NCBI GenBank assembly: GCA_035542475.1
Contig: DATKLL010000189.1
Coordinates: 1-64,000 of the forward strand
Length of the DNA: 64,000 bases
Reading direction: 5' to 3'
DNA from: DATKLL01 sp035542475
Lineage (GTDB): Bacteria; Desulfobacterota; Syntrophia; Syntrophales; UBA2185
This document shows, one piece after another, positions 17,103-25,709 of this stretch; position 1 is the stretch's first letter, and every line of letters starts with the position of its first letter. A program made the translations under genes and the position numbers. The notes beneath the pieces are model-generated. The model was given only the letters and a program-made list of their open reading frames with translations, did no database searches and was not told where the DNA came from.

Positions 17103-19976
17103 TCAATTATGACCTTCTTTTTTAGCATCAAGAATCCTACGAATGATCCGGGCGAGCCTGATTGTTGTAAACGGTTTCATTACAAGCTCCCGCACTCCTA
17201 GCTCCTTCACGCGCTTCTCATTGATCAACTCACTGAAACCGGTGCTTAGAATTATCGGTACATCGGGGCGGATAGCCCGTAGTTCTCTTGCCAGCTCTAA
17301 ACCTGTCATGCCGGGCATCGTCATGTCTGTTATGACCAGATCAAATGCATGTGGCTTATCGCGGAATGTCTCAAGCGCCTCGGAGCTGTTTGTTCCAGTA
17401 GTTACATCATAACCAATGGACTGCAGCATTTCCTTCCCCAAATCGGCCAAGTCTTTCTCATCATCAATGAACAGAATCCGCTCATCCCCCGTTGGTAACT
17501 CATCCATTAATTCTGCTTCCGATGATATTGCCTCTTCGATTGTCGGAAGAAAAATATTAACAATCGATCCTTTACCGGGCTCGCTGTATACGGTTATTCC
17601 GCCTCCATAGCCCTTGACTATGCCTTGAACTATCGATAGACCCAGACCGGTGCCTTCCCCGGCCTCCTTGGTGGTGAAGTACGGATCGAATATTCGCTCC
17701 ATTACCGTTGTGCTCATGCCATGGCCGGTGTCGCTCACAGTTAGCGCCACGTACCGACCGGGAAGCATGTCGGTATGCCGCGAAGTAAACGAGGCATCCA
17801 CATCTACCTCCGAGAGTCTCACTCCCAAGATACCGCCGGTCTCACGCATCGCATGGGCTGCATTAGTGCACAGGTTCATCAGAATCTGCTGTACCTGCGT
17901 CGGATCCGCTAGGATGATCCCTCTGTCCGGGGTGATGGCTATATTTTGATGCATCTCTATCGTGGCGGGCAGCGAGGAGCGTAACAGTTTGAGGGCCTCC
18001 TTAACAATCGGAGCGATCTGCACGGGCTTTCTTTCATGTTCGGTTTGCCGGCTGAAGGTGAGTATCTGACTCACCAGGTCTCTGGCGCGCGCTCCCGCCT
18101 TCAGCACCTGTTCAAGGTCGCGTCGAATCGCATTATCTCCTCTCCCCTTATAAAGCGCCATTTCTGAATAGCCGATAATAGCCGTAAGGATATTATTGAA
18201 GTCATGGGCAATCCCGCCGGCAAGGGTGCCGATGGCCTCCATTTTCTGGGCTTGGCGGAGCATTCTCTCCATATGATGTCGTTCAGTTAAATCCACAACA
18301 TTCCCCAGAATCGCCTGTTTCCCCTCATAGGTTACGGATCTGACTGTCTCCATAAGCCACCTGGTACGGCCGTGGAAGTCAGTAATGCGAAATTCATAAG
18401 GGATAGACCGTCTTCCCTTCAGCATATCCATGGCATTCGCTCTCGCCATATCACGGTCTTCAGGATGGATAAAATCGAGGACACTCTTATCTATCAAGGA
18501 GTTTTCCGTATAGCCGGTGTATTCTGATATAAGGGGATTCACGAATTTAAGCTTTCCCTCCAGGGCTACATAAACTCCAATTTGAGAACTGTCGGCCAGC
18601 GTCCTGTAGAGTTCCTCCGCGCGCCGGCGACGGCTGATATCTATAATGGCCCCTCCGGCGCCGACTACCCTTCCATTCCTGCTCACGGGGTTGGTGAAAA
18701 TCAGGACATGGAGCGTGCTCCCGTCTTTTCTCACTGCGGTATATTCATTGCCCCCTGTTGCTTCCCCTTTCAATACCCTCTGAAGCCTATTACCCGCCCT
18801 TTCCCGGTCTTCCGGGGTAAGCCTCTCCAGAGCCTTCAAGCCTGCGTCGATATCTGCTTTCGTGTATGAGAACATTTCGAGGAAGGCATCGTTTACGGAT
18901 ATGATGTTACCTTCGGTATCAAGTTCAAATACCGCAATCGGCAGAAAATTGACAAACTCCCTGTATTTCTTCTCGCTTTCCTGCAAAGCTTCTTCCGCCC
19001 GCTTGCGCTCGGTAATATCCACAATCATCGGTAAAAAATAAAGAAGACTGCCCGCTGTGTCTCTGATCGCCCGCACCGACAGCTGTCCCCAAATGATTTC
19101 GCCGTCCTTGCGGATGTATCTTTTCTCCGTAACATACCGGTCAATCTCGCCGGATGCCAGAAGCTTCACCTGCTCCGTATCGGCGCCAAGATGATCCGGG
19201 TGGGTTATGTCCGTGAATCTCAGCAATGCAAATTCTTCAGCCGAATATCCCAGCATGCGACACATGGCTTCATTGACGCCTGTGAAATGATAATCAGGCG
19301 AAGTGATGGCCGCACCAACAGGCGATTGGTCAAAAATTCGCCTAAAATTCATTTCACTTTCCTTGAGCGCCTCCTCTGCCTGTTTGCGCTCGGCTATGTT
19401 TCGAATGATTGCCTGGAAAAACTTCTTACCCTCGATTTCAATCACACGTGCGCTGATTTCCACTGGAAATTTCGTCCCATCCTTACTGATATGCTTCGTC
19501 TCGTAAACCATGCCGTTCATCCTGTCCACCTTCTCTATAAGACCTCCAAGGTCAGGCATCGCTTCCGGATCGCGTATCGTCCGTACATTCATTCCGAGCA
19601 TTTCTTCACGTGTATATCCATAACTCTGAGCAGCCCGGTCATTTGCTTCAATGATATTCCAACCCGCATCCAGCAAAAGGATAATGTCATTGGCGTATCT
19701 AGTGAGGTATTCAAAATGCTTTGCAATAACATCGCGCGTAAGCTCCGCTTCATACAGCTTTCGGTACAGTCGTGACCGCTGATGGCGCCAGACAAGCGCC
19801 ATTGCCATCCCTGCTGTGACTATCAATGAACAGACAAGAACGAGCGCCATCCGGAAGCTCTCGCTAATAGTGGTCTTATATAAGACGTAACCGGACATGC
19901 CGATGCCTGCGGCCAGCAGAAAGAAGATGATTACCAGATGCAAAGGAATGTTCCGAGTATTTGTTTGATCTGCCAT
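17103..19976 (-). CDS. Hybrid sensor histidine kinase: 2 TM, 4 PAS, HisKA, HATPase, receiver
   Basis: The product is 957 aa. Two membrane spans (about residues 8-27 and 36-57) are followed by four PAS domains starting near 85, 200, 325 and 450. Then come HisKA with phospho-acceptor His in GGIAHDFNN, and a HATPase domain with GTGLGLSIVQGI. A C-terminal receiver has its Asp in LVITDMTMPGM and its Lys in LVMKPFTT. With no periplasmic sensor domain, signals are probably cytoplasmic or redox and sensed by the PAS array. The receiver may act as an internal phosphate sink or relay. No response-regulator gene is adjacent. The start at 19976 follows GGAGAGGATC. The frame is open to 20024 through the leader hairpin and lacks a start signal there. 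Confidence 0.93.
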   Translation of the reverse strand: MADQTNTRNIPLHLVIIFFLLAAGIGMSGYVLYKTTISESFRMALVLVCSLIVTAGMAMALVWRHQRSRLYRKLYEAELTRDVIAKHFEYLTRYANDIILLLDAGWNIIEANDRAAQSYGYTREEMLGMNVRTIRDPEAMPDLGGLIEKVDRMNGMVYETKHISKDGTKFPVEISARVIEIEGKKFFQAIIRNIAERKQAEEALKESEMNFRRIFDQSPVGAAITSPDYHFTGVNEAMCRMLGYSAEEFALLRFTDITHPDHLGADTEQVKLLASGEIDRYVTEKRYIRKDGEIIWGQLSVRAIRDTAGSLLYFLPMIVDITERKRAEEALQESEKKYREFVNFLPIAVFELDTEGNIISVNDAFLEMFSYTKADIDAGLKALERLTPEDRERAGNRLQRVLKGEATGGNEYTAVRKDGSTLHVLIFTNPVSRNGRVVGAGGAIIDISRRRRAEELYRTLADSSQIGVYVALEGKLKFVNPLISEYTGYTENSLIDKSVLDFIHPEDRDMARANAMDMLKGRRSIPYEFRITDFHGRTRWLMETVRSVTYEGKQAILGNVVDLTERHHMERMLRQAQKMEAIGTLAGGIAHDFNNILTAIIGYSEMALYKGRGDNAIRRDLEQVLKAGARARDLVSQILTFSRQTEHERKPVQIAPIVKEALKLLRSSLPATIEMHQNIAITPDRGIILADPTQVQQILMNLCTNAAHAMRETGGILGVRLSEVDVDASFTSRHTDMLPGRYVALTVSDTGHGMSTTVMERIFDPYFTTKEAGEGTGLGLSIVQGIVKGYGGGITVYSEPGKGSIVNIFLPTIEEAISSEAELMDELPTGDERILFIDDEKDLADLGKEMLQSIGYDVTTGTNSSEALETFRDKPHAFDLVITDMTMPGMTGLELARELRAIRPDVPIILSTGFSELINEKRVKELGVRELVMKPFTTIRLARIIRRILDAKKEGHN

Positions 19977-19992
19977 ATTGATCCTCTCCAAT

Positions 19993-20021
19993 AAAAAACC
20001 TGTCCCTGAATCAAGGACAGG
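19993..20021 (-). terminator. Terminator-like hairpin with T6 tract in the leader of the hybrid kinase (possible attenuator)
   Basis: On the minus strand CCTGTCC and GGACAGG (20021-20015 and 20005-19999) form a perfect 7-bp stem with a 9-nt loop. TTTTTT (19998-19993) follows at once, only about 17 nt before the kinase ATG. No gene upstream on this strand needs a terminator here. Confidence 0.6.
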
Positions 20022-20080
20022 CATTCATTGTCAAATACTATTGACGAGTGAATGATAAATATTTAGACATACAATAATCA

Positions 20081-20239
20081 TTAATCGTGTGAAGTCAAGT
20101 TGATGAATTTGTGGTCACCGCCATCGCCGACCACTTCGATATGGTCCAGGATATCTGAACCTCTGTACAGATGCTCATCGTCGAAAAATTATAGTGCGAC
20201 TTTGATAAAAAATTGTTTTTCAATGTATGAAATAAGCAT
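20081..20239 (-). pseudogene. Possible remnant of a small protein, interrupted by TAA
   Basis: An ATG at 20239 opens a frame of 16 codons, which is broken by TAA (20191-20189). The same frame then continues 35 codons (DDEHLYRGSDILDHIEVVG, GDGGDHKFINLTSHD) to a stop at 20081. The downstream part has a natural-looking acidic composition, but I do not recognise a family. No start or ribosome-binding site is convincing. It may be a decayed short gene or chance. Confidence 0.25.
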
Positions 20240-20340
20240 TCTGGTATATCAAGACGATCTAAGAATCAACATCATGTCATTAATGTGAGGATTTCATTGG
20301 ACCATTTTTAAGATATTCTGATCATTATCTAAAGTATTCA

Positions 20341-20353
20341 CTGCGAAACGCAG
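20341..20353 (-). terminator. Small hairpin after the second prkA gene
   Basis: CTGCGAAACGCAG is a 5-bp stem with a 3-nt loop, immediately after the stop at 20355. Only a weak T-rich tail follows, so it is a tentative terminator of the prkA operon. Confidence 0.3.
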
Positions 20354-20354
20354 A

Positions 20355-22646
20355 CTATTGTCCAGTGAATGTCTGCGCCAGGTTGTTATCCACCACGTAG
20401 ATACAGACTTCCTTTGCCCCTTGTTGAGTGTATCCATACTTTTTTTTCAGATTCTGCACTAGAAGGTTTACGTCTTCCCTTATCCGCTTATCGTATGACT
20501 TGAAGGCTTCTGTGGCATAATCCTTAATGGCGCTCCGGAAGTTGTCATTTTTGAGAAATGGGTCAAGGACATTTTCTTTCAGGTTATGAACGTAGCGCTG
20601 GTGCAGCGATTGGTATAATTGAGTCTCACGAATAGTCTTACCTTCGAGGTGCATTTCCTGCGTTAACGTCTTGGATGCATACTGATTCTGCGCATCCTTG
20701 CGGAAAGACAACCGATGGGATATTTCTGAATTTAGTCCAAGGAGCCGACCCTCAATACCTTCTAAAAATTCTTCCGTGATCTCTAATTCTTCTTCTGTAT
20801 AGACGCACTTTGCAGTTCGCCCTATTTCAAAGTTTATGGCAAAGAGGTAGTTTTGTATCTCTCTCGAAATGCGTTTTTCGTTATAGTAATAAAGTGATTC
20901 CTTCACTTCCTGCAAGACTGTATAGTTATAAAGGCATACTAATGAATCCAGGAAGCCTTCCGGTACAGACCTGACCAGACCCTCACGGTGTTTCTCGAAG
21001 AAACCGCACACCATGGCCATGGTAATTAGTTTATCTTTCTTGGCATAGGTCGAATAAAATTCATTGAAAATCTTTATCGAATCCCTGCCGGTAAATCCTT
21101 TATCACCTTCAGTTTCCGATTCTGCTATGACGCTCCGCCGCCGCTTGGCTGTGAAACTCTTCCTGTCTTCTTCTGTAAGCCAAGGAGGAATGTATCCCGT
21201 GTAAATATCCATTTTGAGAAGCTGCAGATTCTTATCACAATATAGACTATATTTTTCTGGATCCCCGATCCACTCCTGCAGACCTTCGGATTCCCGTTTC
21301 AATCTCGTCGAGATAATGACCTTGGCAAAATTCTGGAGCACCCTGGGAAGAAAGTACGTCTCAATTTGATCTCCAAAGACGTTTTTGTAGATTTTAACTT
21401 CTGTATTATAGTCCAGAACGTAAGGAATTTTTATATATGTAATACGGTCGGAAAACGACTGTGTGTCTACGACATTTTCCTGATCTTCAGGGTTCATCAG
21501 GGCAAGAAAAAGCGAATTTACATTTTCTTCTATATCTTCTACCTTATGTACCCCTTCGCTGATAATACCGTGGAGATTAGCAAACCGCTCCTTGTTGTGC
21601 GCCTTGATATCCATCAATGCATAGATCCCATTGTTGGTATTTGCATATCTTGAATAAAGATATTTCACGGAGTTGCTGTCTCTCAGGATGCTGTTCAGTT
21701 GATTTTGCAGCAACTGATTGGTCATGACATTAGTCTTTGTAATCCTGTCACCCGGATTGAACACACTTATCCCCTGGCCAAGACGCCTGTTGAACAAATA
21801 TCTTCGCGCAAACACCATCTCAAAAACCTTTGAAGGAGAGTTGAACATGTCAAGAAGGGTCTGATATAAGGACATACATATGGTGCAAGGTTGGTCCCTG
21901 AATACCCATTCAGACTGTTTTTCTGAAAAAAGTCTGCTTTTCAAGTCTTCATCCTTGATTAAATCATCAAGCAGCTCTTTTCTGTATACCTTCGGAATCA
22001 GAAGCAGCGGATGATCATGACTGGGGCATGGGACATCGAGGTATTCTTTATTCATCAAATTAGCGAGTTGATCTTTCTCGTCCCCCTGATGAGAGGAACC
22101 GGAACCATCCACAAGACTGCGTAATTGCTCCAATATGTAATGGGCTTCACGATCTGAAACTACACCCAGTTCCCTCTTGTCAAGCCGCCACACCGTTTCA
22201 TAAATTGCGCCTCCTTCTGTCTTTGTATACTGTTCAAATTTCATGAGCAGGTTGTTTAAAAACGTACTTTTCCCACACCCGTGCGGCCCCTCAAAGATAT
22301 AGATCCTGTTCTGCTGGATGCCCCGCTTGAAAGAGGCGATATGATTAATGAGCCTGTTTGCGAAGAGTCTGTCCGCAAAAAATGGATGATCGGCTCCATT
22401 TTCAAAAAGTGAACTGCAGTCATAATAGACGTAATTTATCGACTCCGGATCATCGGGATATTCATCGACACCCTCTCCTATGTAACTGTAAATCATATCG
22501 TAGAATACCTGGAATATATTGCGTAAAATGAGATCCGGCTTCTCTTCAGAAAGCCCCAGGAATTCTTTAAAGGAAAGGGGGGTGCGCTGCTCCCTCTCCT
22601 TTATCTTCTGGCAAAGAAATGTCAATGAATTATCGACTGTTTCCAT
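20355..22646 (-). CDS. Second PrkA-type AAA+ serine kinase, divergent paralogue
   Basis: The product is 763 aa. An AAA+ module carries Walker A GPHGCGKST near residue 125. The long C-terminal region corresponds to the kinase-like and helical part of PrkA. It is clearly different in sequence from the canonical PrkA at 25710-27776 and about 75 residues longer. A CTICM element replaces the CRTCYV segment of the canonical copy. PrkA was described as a serine kinase, and later work on relatives suggested an AAA+ protease-like activity, so the reaction is not settled. As the last gene of prkA-yeaH-spoVR it probably forms a heteromeric or alternative partner of the first copy. AGGG lies 8 nt before the ATG. 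Family assignment is firm and function inferred. Confidence 0.8.
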   Translation of the reverse strand: METVDNSLTFLCQKIKEREQRTPLSFKEFLGLSEEKPDLILRNIFQVFYDMIYSYIGEGVDEYPDDPESINYVYYDCSSLFENGADHPFFADRLFANRLINHIASFKRGIQQNRIYIFEGPHGCGKSTFLNNLLMKFEQYTKTEGGAIYETVWRLDKRELGVVSDREAHYILEQLRSLVDGSGSSHQGDEKDQLANLMNKEYLDVPCPSHDHPLLLIPKVYRKELLDDLIKDEDLKSRLFSEKQSEWVFRDQPCTICMSLYQTLLDMFNSPSKVFEMVFARRYLFNRRLGQGISVFNPGDRITKTNVMTNQLLQNQLNSILRDSNSVKYLYSRYANTNNGIYALMDIKAHNKERFANLHGIISEGVHKVEDIEENVNSLFLALMNPEDQENVVDTQSFSDRITYIKIPYVLDYNTEVKIYKNVFGDQIETYFLPRVLQNFAKVIISTRLKRESEGLQEWIGDPEKYSLYCDKNLQLLKMDIYTGYIPPWLTEEDRKSFTAKRRRSVIAESETEGDKGFTGRDSIKIFNEFYSTYAKKDKLITMAMVCGFFEKHREGLVRSVPEGFLDSLVCLYNYTVLQEVKESLYYYNEKRISREIQNYLFAINFEIGRTAKCVYTEEELEITEEFLEGIEGRLLGLNSEISHRLSFRKDAQNQYASKTLTQEMHLEGKTIRETQLYQSLHQRYVHNLKENVLDPFLKNDNFRSAIKDYATEAFKSYDKRIREDVNLLVQNLKKKYGYTQQGAKEVCIYVVDNNLAQTFTGQ

Positions 22647-22659
22647 AACAATTACCCTG

Positions 22660-24306
22660 TCACAGTACGGCCCGCGAAAGTTCTTTATCTCGCATGGTAT
22701 AAAGGACCCTTCGGTATTCGGGCTCTTTTTCTTCAGGAGGGCTGGCAGAATATGCCGTATACATTGTATCCGACGTCAATTCTTCTGCCTCTTCAGCAAA
22801 TTCCGTCGTTTCCAGCTGCACCACATCATCCCAAAGGTAGGCAATACCTAACATGGTATTGGCGATGTATTCATTTACCAGAGGTTTACCTTCAAATTGG
22901 TGATTAAGATACAAAATCCCATCCTTTGTTTTTGTCCCTTCGATCTCGACATGAGGTGGATGATAGAGTGATTCCAGCAGCATATTCCTATAATCAACGG
23001 CATTCCTGCTTTTAACATAATACTCCCACATCCCTTTGGCATTGTTCAGCCTTTTTCCCACCACGAAGAGTTTGTACCTATCCACAAAATCCTGGTCAAC
23101 AAAGGTATTAATAAACGTGAAGTCGCTAAAGTTTTCCCTGACGTTAAACACAAAATTCAAACCGGTCCCTGTCTGCCTGTCAAATTTTTGTCTTTGCTCG
23201 ATGTTTCGTGTTTTCTCGTACTCATAAGCAAGCTTTCCCTTATCGGCAAGGTCTTCTATGTAAGAAAAAAGTCTCATGCCAAGCGAGTAAGGGTTGAGTC
23301 CTATCCTCGGTAATGCTGTAACCATGGCATTGACACGAGCAAAAGCCACCTCATTGCCTTTGATCCTGTCATCTTTCAAGAACAATTTTTCATGCCAGTA
23401 GCTTGCCCAGCCCTCATTTAGTATCTTGGTCCTTATTTGAGGCTGGAAAAACAAAGAAGTCTTCCTGACGATCTCTATTACCGACTTCATCCATCGGTTC
23501 TCTTCTTTTTGCATAAAGGATGAATGTTCCATGAGGTATTGAACTATATCCTTGACGTTTTCCTTTTCCCGTTTCTTATATTTTTCGAAAAGCGCATCAA
23601 ACTCCGGATATTTTTTTATTATTTTAGAGAAAAACACAGCTTCGGCCATATCGCCGTATTGATTAACCACTTCATTGTAACGTTCTATTTCCTTAAGATA
23701 ATCGAGGTATCTAACTTTTCTGACGCTTTGCAGAAAGACATCAAAGTAGTAATCCAGTCTTTTGGATGCCTCTATTTCTCCAGACCGGTTCAATTCTGAA
23801 AGTTCGTTGTAGAAGCCGACAAGATTGTCGATCCCGCGTGTAAATTCGATAACATAATCAACAAAACGTCCCTTTTCTGAGCGAAGCATAGCGATTGTGC
23901 GTTTATCAGAAAGGGCCTGGCCTGCAAAATCCTCGTCCCATGTATGTTTAAAAAACATGTTGTTCTGGAAGAAATCAATGTGCGCCAAAACGTGGTAGAA
24001 AATCATTACATTCAGCCAGTCCGGGTTGTTATCATTATAAAATGATATGGCAGGATGGGTGTTGATGACAGTTTCGTAGGGATTGTTGGGGTAGAGTTCA
24101 TATCTTCCCTTCTCCTTAAGAACCTCAACATCGTGAACCCAGTAATCATAAAGTGTCGGAATCATATTTTTAGGGCCCAATTCAAGAAGGTCTTTATTGG
24201 TCACTATATATTCAAGGGTCTCATCGTGGAATCGTAATCCTGCATCACGAGCCCTTTCTTTGCACCCTTCCATTATCTGCTTTGTGTGTTGGTTAATGAG
24301 TTCCAT
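22660..24306 (-). CDS. spoVR: SpoVR family protein
   Basis: The product is 548 aa, of the usual length for SpoVR/YcgB. Recognisable blocks are the N-terminal AGLRFHDETLEYI, the NPDWLNVMIFYHVLAHIDFF segment with conserved His and acidic residues, and WASYWHEKLFL in the middle. SpoVR was named from Bacillus cortex formation, but the family is widespread in non-sporulating bacteria beside prkA and yeaH, where it is linked to starvation or stress. Its biochemical role is unknown. It lies 13 bp upstream of the second prkA, so the two are certainly cotranscribed. AAGGTAACTAAAG precedes the ATG. Confidence 0.93.
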   Translation of the reverse strand: MELINQHTKQIMEGCKERARDAGLRFHDETLEYIVTNKDLLELGPKNMIPTLYDYWVHDVEVLKEKGRYELYPNNPYETVINTHPAISFYNDNNPDWLNVMIFYHVLAHIDFFQNNMFFKHTWDEDFAGQALSDKRTIAMLRSEKGRFVDYVIEFTRGIDNLVGFYNELSELNRSGEIEASKRLDYYFDVFLQSVRKVRYLDYLKEIERYNEVVNQYGDMAEAVFFSKIIKKYPEFDALFEKYKKREKENVKDIVQYLMEHSSFMQKEENRWMKSVIEIVRKTSLFFQPQIRTKILNEGWASYWHEKLFLKDDRIKGNEVAFARVNAMVTALPRIGLNPYSLGMRLFSYIEDLADKGKLAYEYEKTRNIEQRQKFDRQTGTGLNFVFNVRENFSDFTFINTFVDQDFVDRYKLFVVGKRLNNAKGMWEYYVKSRNAVDYRNMLLESLYHPPHVEIEGTKTKDGILYLNHQFEGKPLVNEYIANTMLGIAYLWDDVVQLETTEFAEEAEELTSDTMYTAYSASPPEEKEPEYRRVLYTMRDKELSRAVL

Positions 24307-24433
24307 CTTTAGTTACCTTGTGTGCTACACTATTTAAGAAATCCAAATATCAAAATCCTGAACGTTTTTGTCATTTGTAATATGAAATTTTGTAGTATTT
24401 CGGATATAGTGTTTAGGATTTTTTATTTCCCCT

Positions 24434-25648
24434 TCACGAAAGTAGTTTCTTAATGCCATCGATGAGGCGATCTTCGCCGGCACTTTCATCAACCGTATCC
24501 AATCGTATCTGGCGCGGGTAATCCTCCAGAACATTCGATTTCCTTACGTATTGTTCAACACTTGTATTGCCGGTTTCATCTCCCGTTCTCTCCGCTACGG
24601 TTATGCCGACTCTACTCGCATAAGTGAGTATTTTTTTCAGTTCCGGTATGGTCTGACTTCCATCTGAGTCCCAATCATCCCCATCTGTGCCATGGAAGAC
24701 ATAGATGTTATAATCTCGAGCCAGATTGCCTGCTGCCACGATCTCGTTCACCAGCCGGTAGGCCGATTCCACGCGCGTCCCGCCGGCAACCGCGGAGTTG
24801 TAATAAGTATAGAAGTCGTTAACTTCCTTTGCTTCGGAATCGTGAAGGATAAACCTGGTTTCGACCTGTCTGTCATACTGGTATAAGAGCCAGCTGTAAA
24901 TCAACACGTGCTGGGTCACCACAACTTCCGTTGGGTTCCCCGCCATGGAACCGGAATAATCCCTGATGAAGAATACCATCGCCTGTGATTCATATTCCTT
25001 TTCCTTTGAAAAAATCCTGTAGATTCTATCTTCCGGTGAAACCAATAATTGCGCAGGATCGACATTTTCCACATCGGGGATATTATGAAGGTTTATATTT
25101 GTCTCAATGATCTTTTTTAAGGTAGCCTTTTTATCGAGCACCTGCCCTGCCCCACGATGCTTGTCCGTCAGATCATATGTATACCGTGAAAATGACCGTT
25201 TCTTCCCCTTGTCTTTCAGATTTGGCAATTCAAATTTCTCAGTCAGAATCCTTCCCAGATCGTAAGCGCTGGACTCTATTTCATGCGAACTGCCTTCCCC
25301 CTGGCCTGCACCGCCGGACCCGGAGTCACTTGCACCATGAACCGGTTCCTCTCCGATAACCTCTCCTTCCTTGCCCTCACCGGAGCCCCCTGAGGTCTCT
25401 CCTTTCCGGGATTCGACGCCACGGTTATCGTGTATGAACTTCTCTTCCACAGTGGTTGGTACAAGAATTATCTTCTCCTTGCCTCTGCGTCCCGGCCTCA
25501 CCAGCCTGCCGATGCGAATCTTTCTGGGGAAACCATCCTTTTCCCGCTGCTTGTCCCGTTCCAGTAGTTCACCTATTGAACCAACACTGTGAATGTTGGT
25601 AACCGTCTGAGATGGTGTAGGATGGAGGATGGAGTCTTTGCTATCCAT
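24434..25648 (-). CDS. yeaH: DUF444 family VWA-like protein (YeaH/YhbH)
   Basis: The product is 404 aa. The N-terminal third is charged and Gly/Ser-rich. The C-terminal half is a von Willebrand A-like domain with a MIDAS-type motif (FIRDYSGSMAG) and a second acidic loop (HGTDGDDWDSDG). YeaH/YhbH proteins accompany PrkA and SpoVR in many bacteria, and metal-dependent adhesion-type binding to the PrkA AAA+ ring is a plausible role. It sits between prkA and spoVR with about 60- and 127-bp gaps. A small overlapping frame at 24334-24534 is a shadow. GAAGGATT lies upstream of the ATG. Confidence 0.92.
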   Translation of the reverse strand: MDSKDSILHPTPSQTVTNIHSVGSIGELLERDKQREKDGFPRKIRIGRLVRPGRRGKEKIILVPTTVEEKFIHDNRGVESRKGETSGGSGEGKEGEVIGEEPVHGASDSGSGGAGQGEGSSHEIESSAYDLGRILTEKFELPNLKDKGKKRSFSRYTYDLTDKHRGAGQVLDKKATLKKIIETNINLHNIPDVENVDPAQLLVSPEDRIYRIFSKEKEYESQAMVFFIRDYSGSMAGNPTEVVVTQHVLIYSWLLYQYDRQVETRFILHDSEAKEVNDFYTYYNSAVAGGTRVESAYRLVNEIVAAGNLARDYNIYVFHGTDGDDWDSDGSQTIPELKKILTYASRVGITVAERTGDETGNTSVEQYVRKSNVLEDYPRQIRLDTVDESAGEDRLIDGIKKLLS

Positions 25649-25709
25649 TATGAAAATCCTTCAGCGAGAGATTTTTCAAAGATATCAGCTTTTCAAAAAT
25701 GAACAGCTG

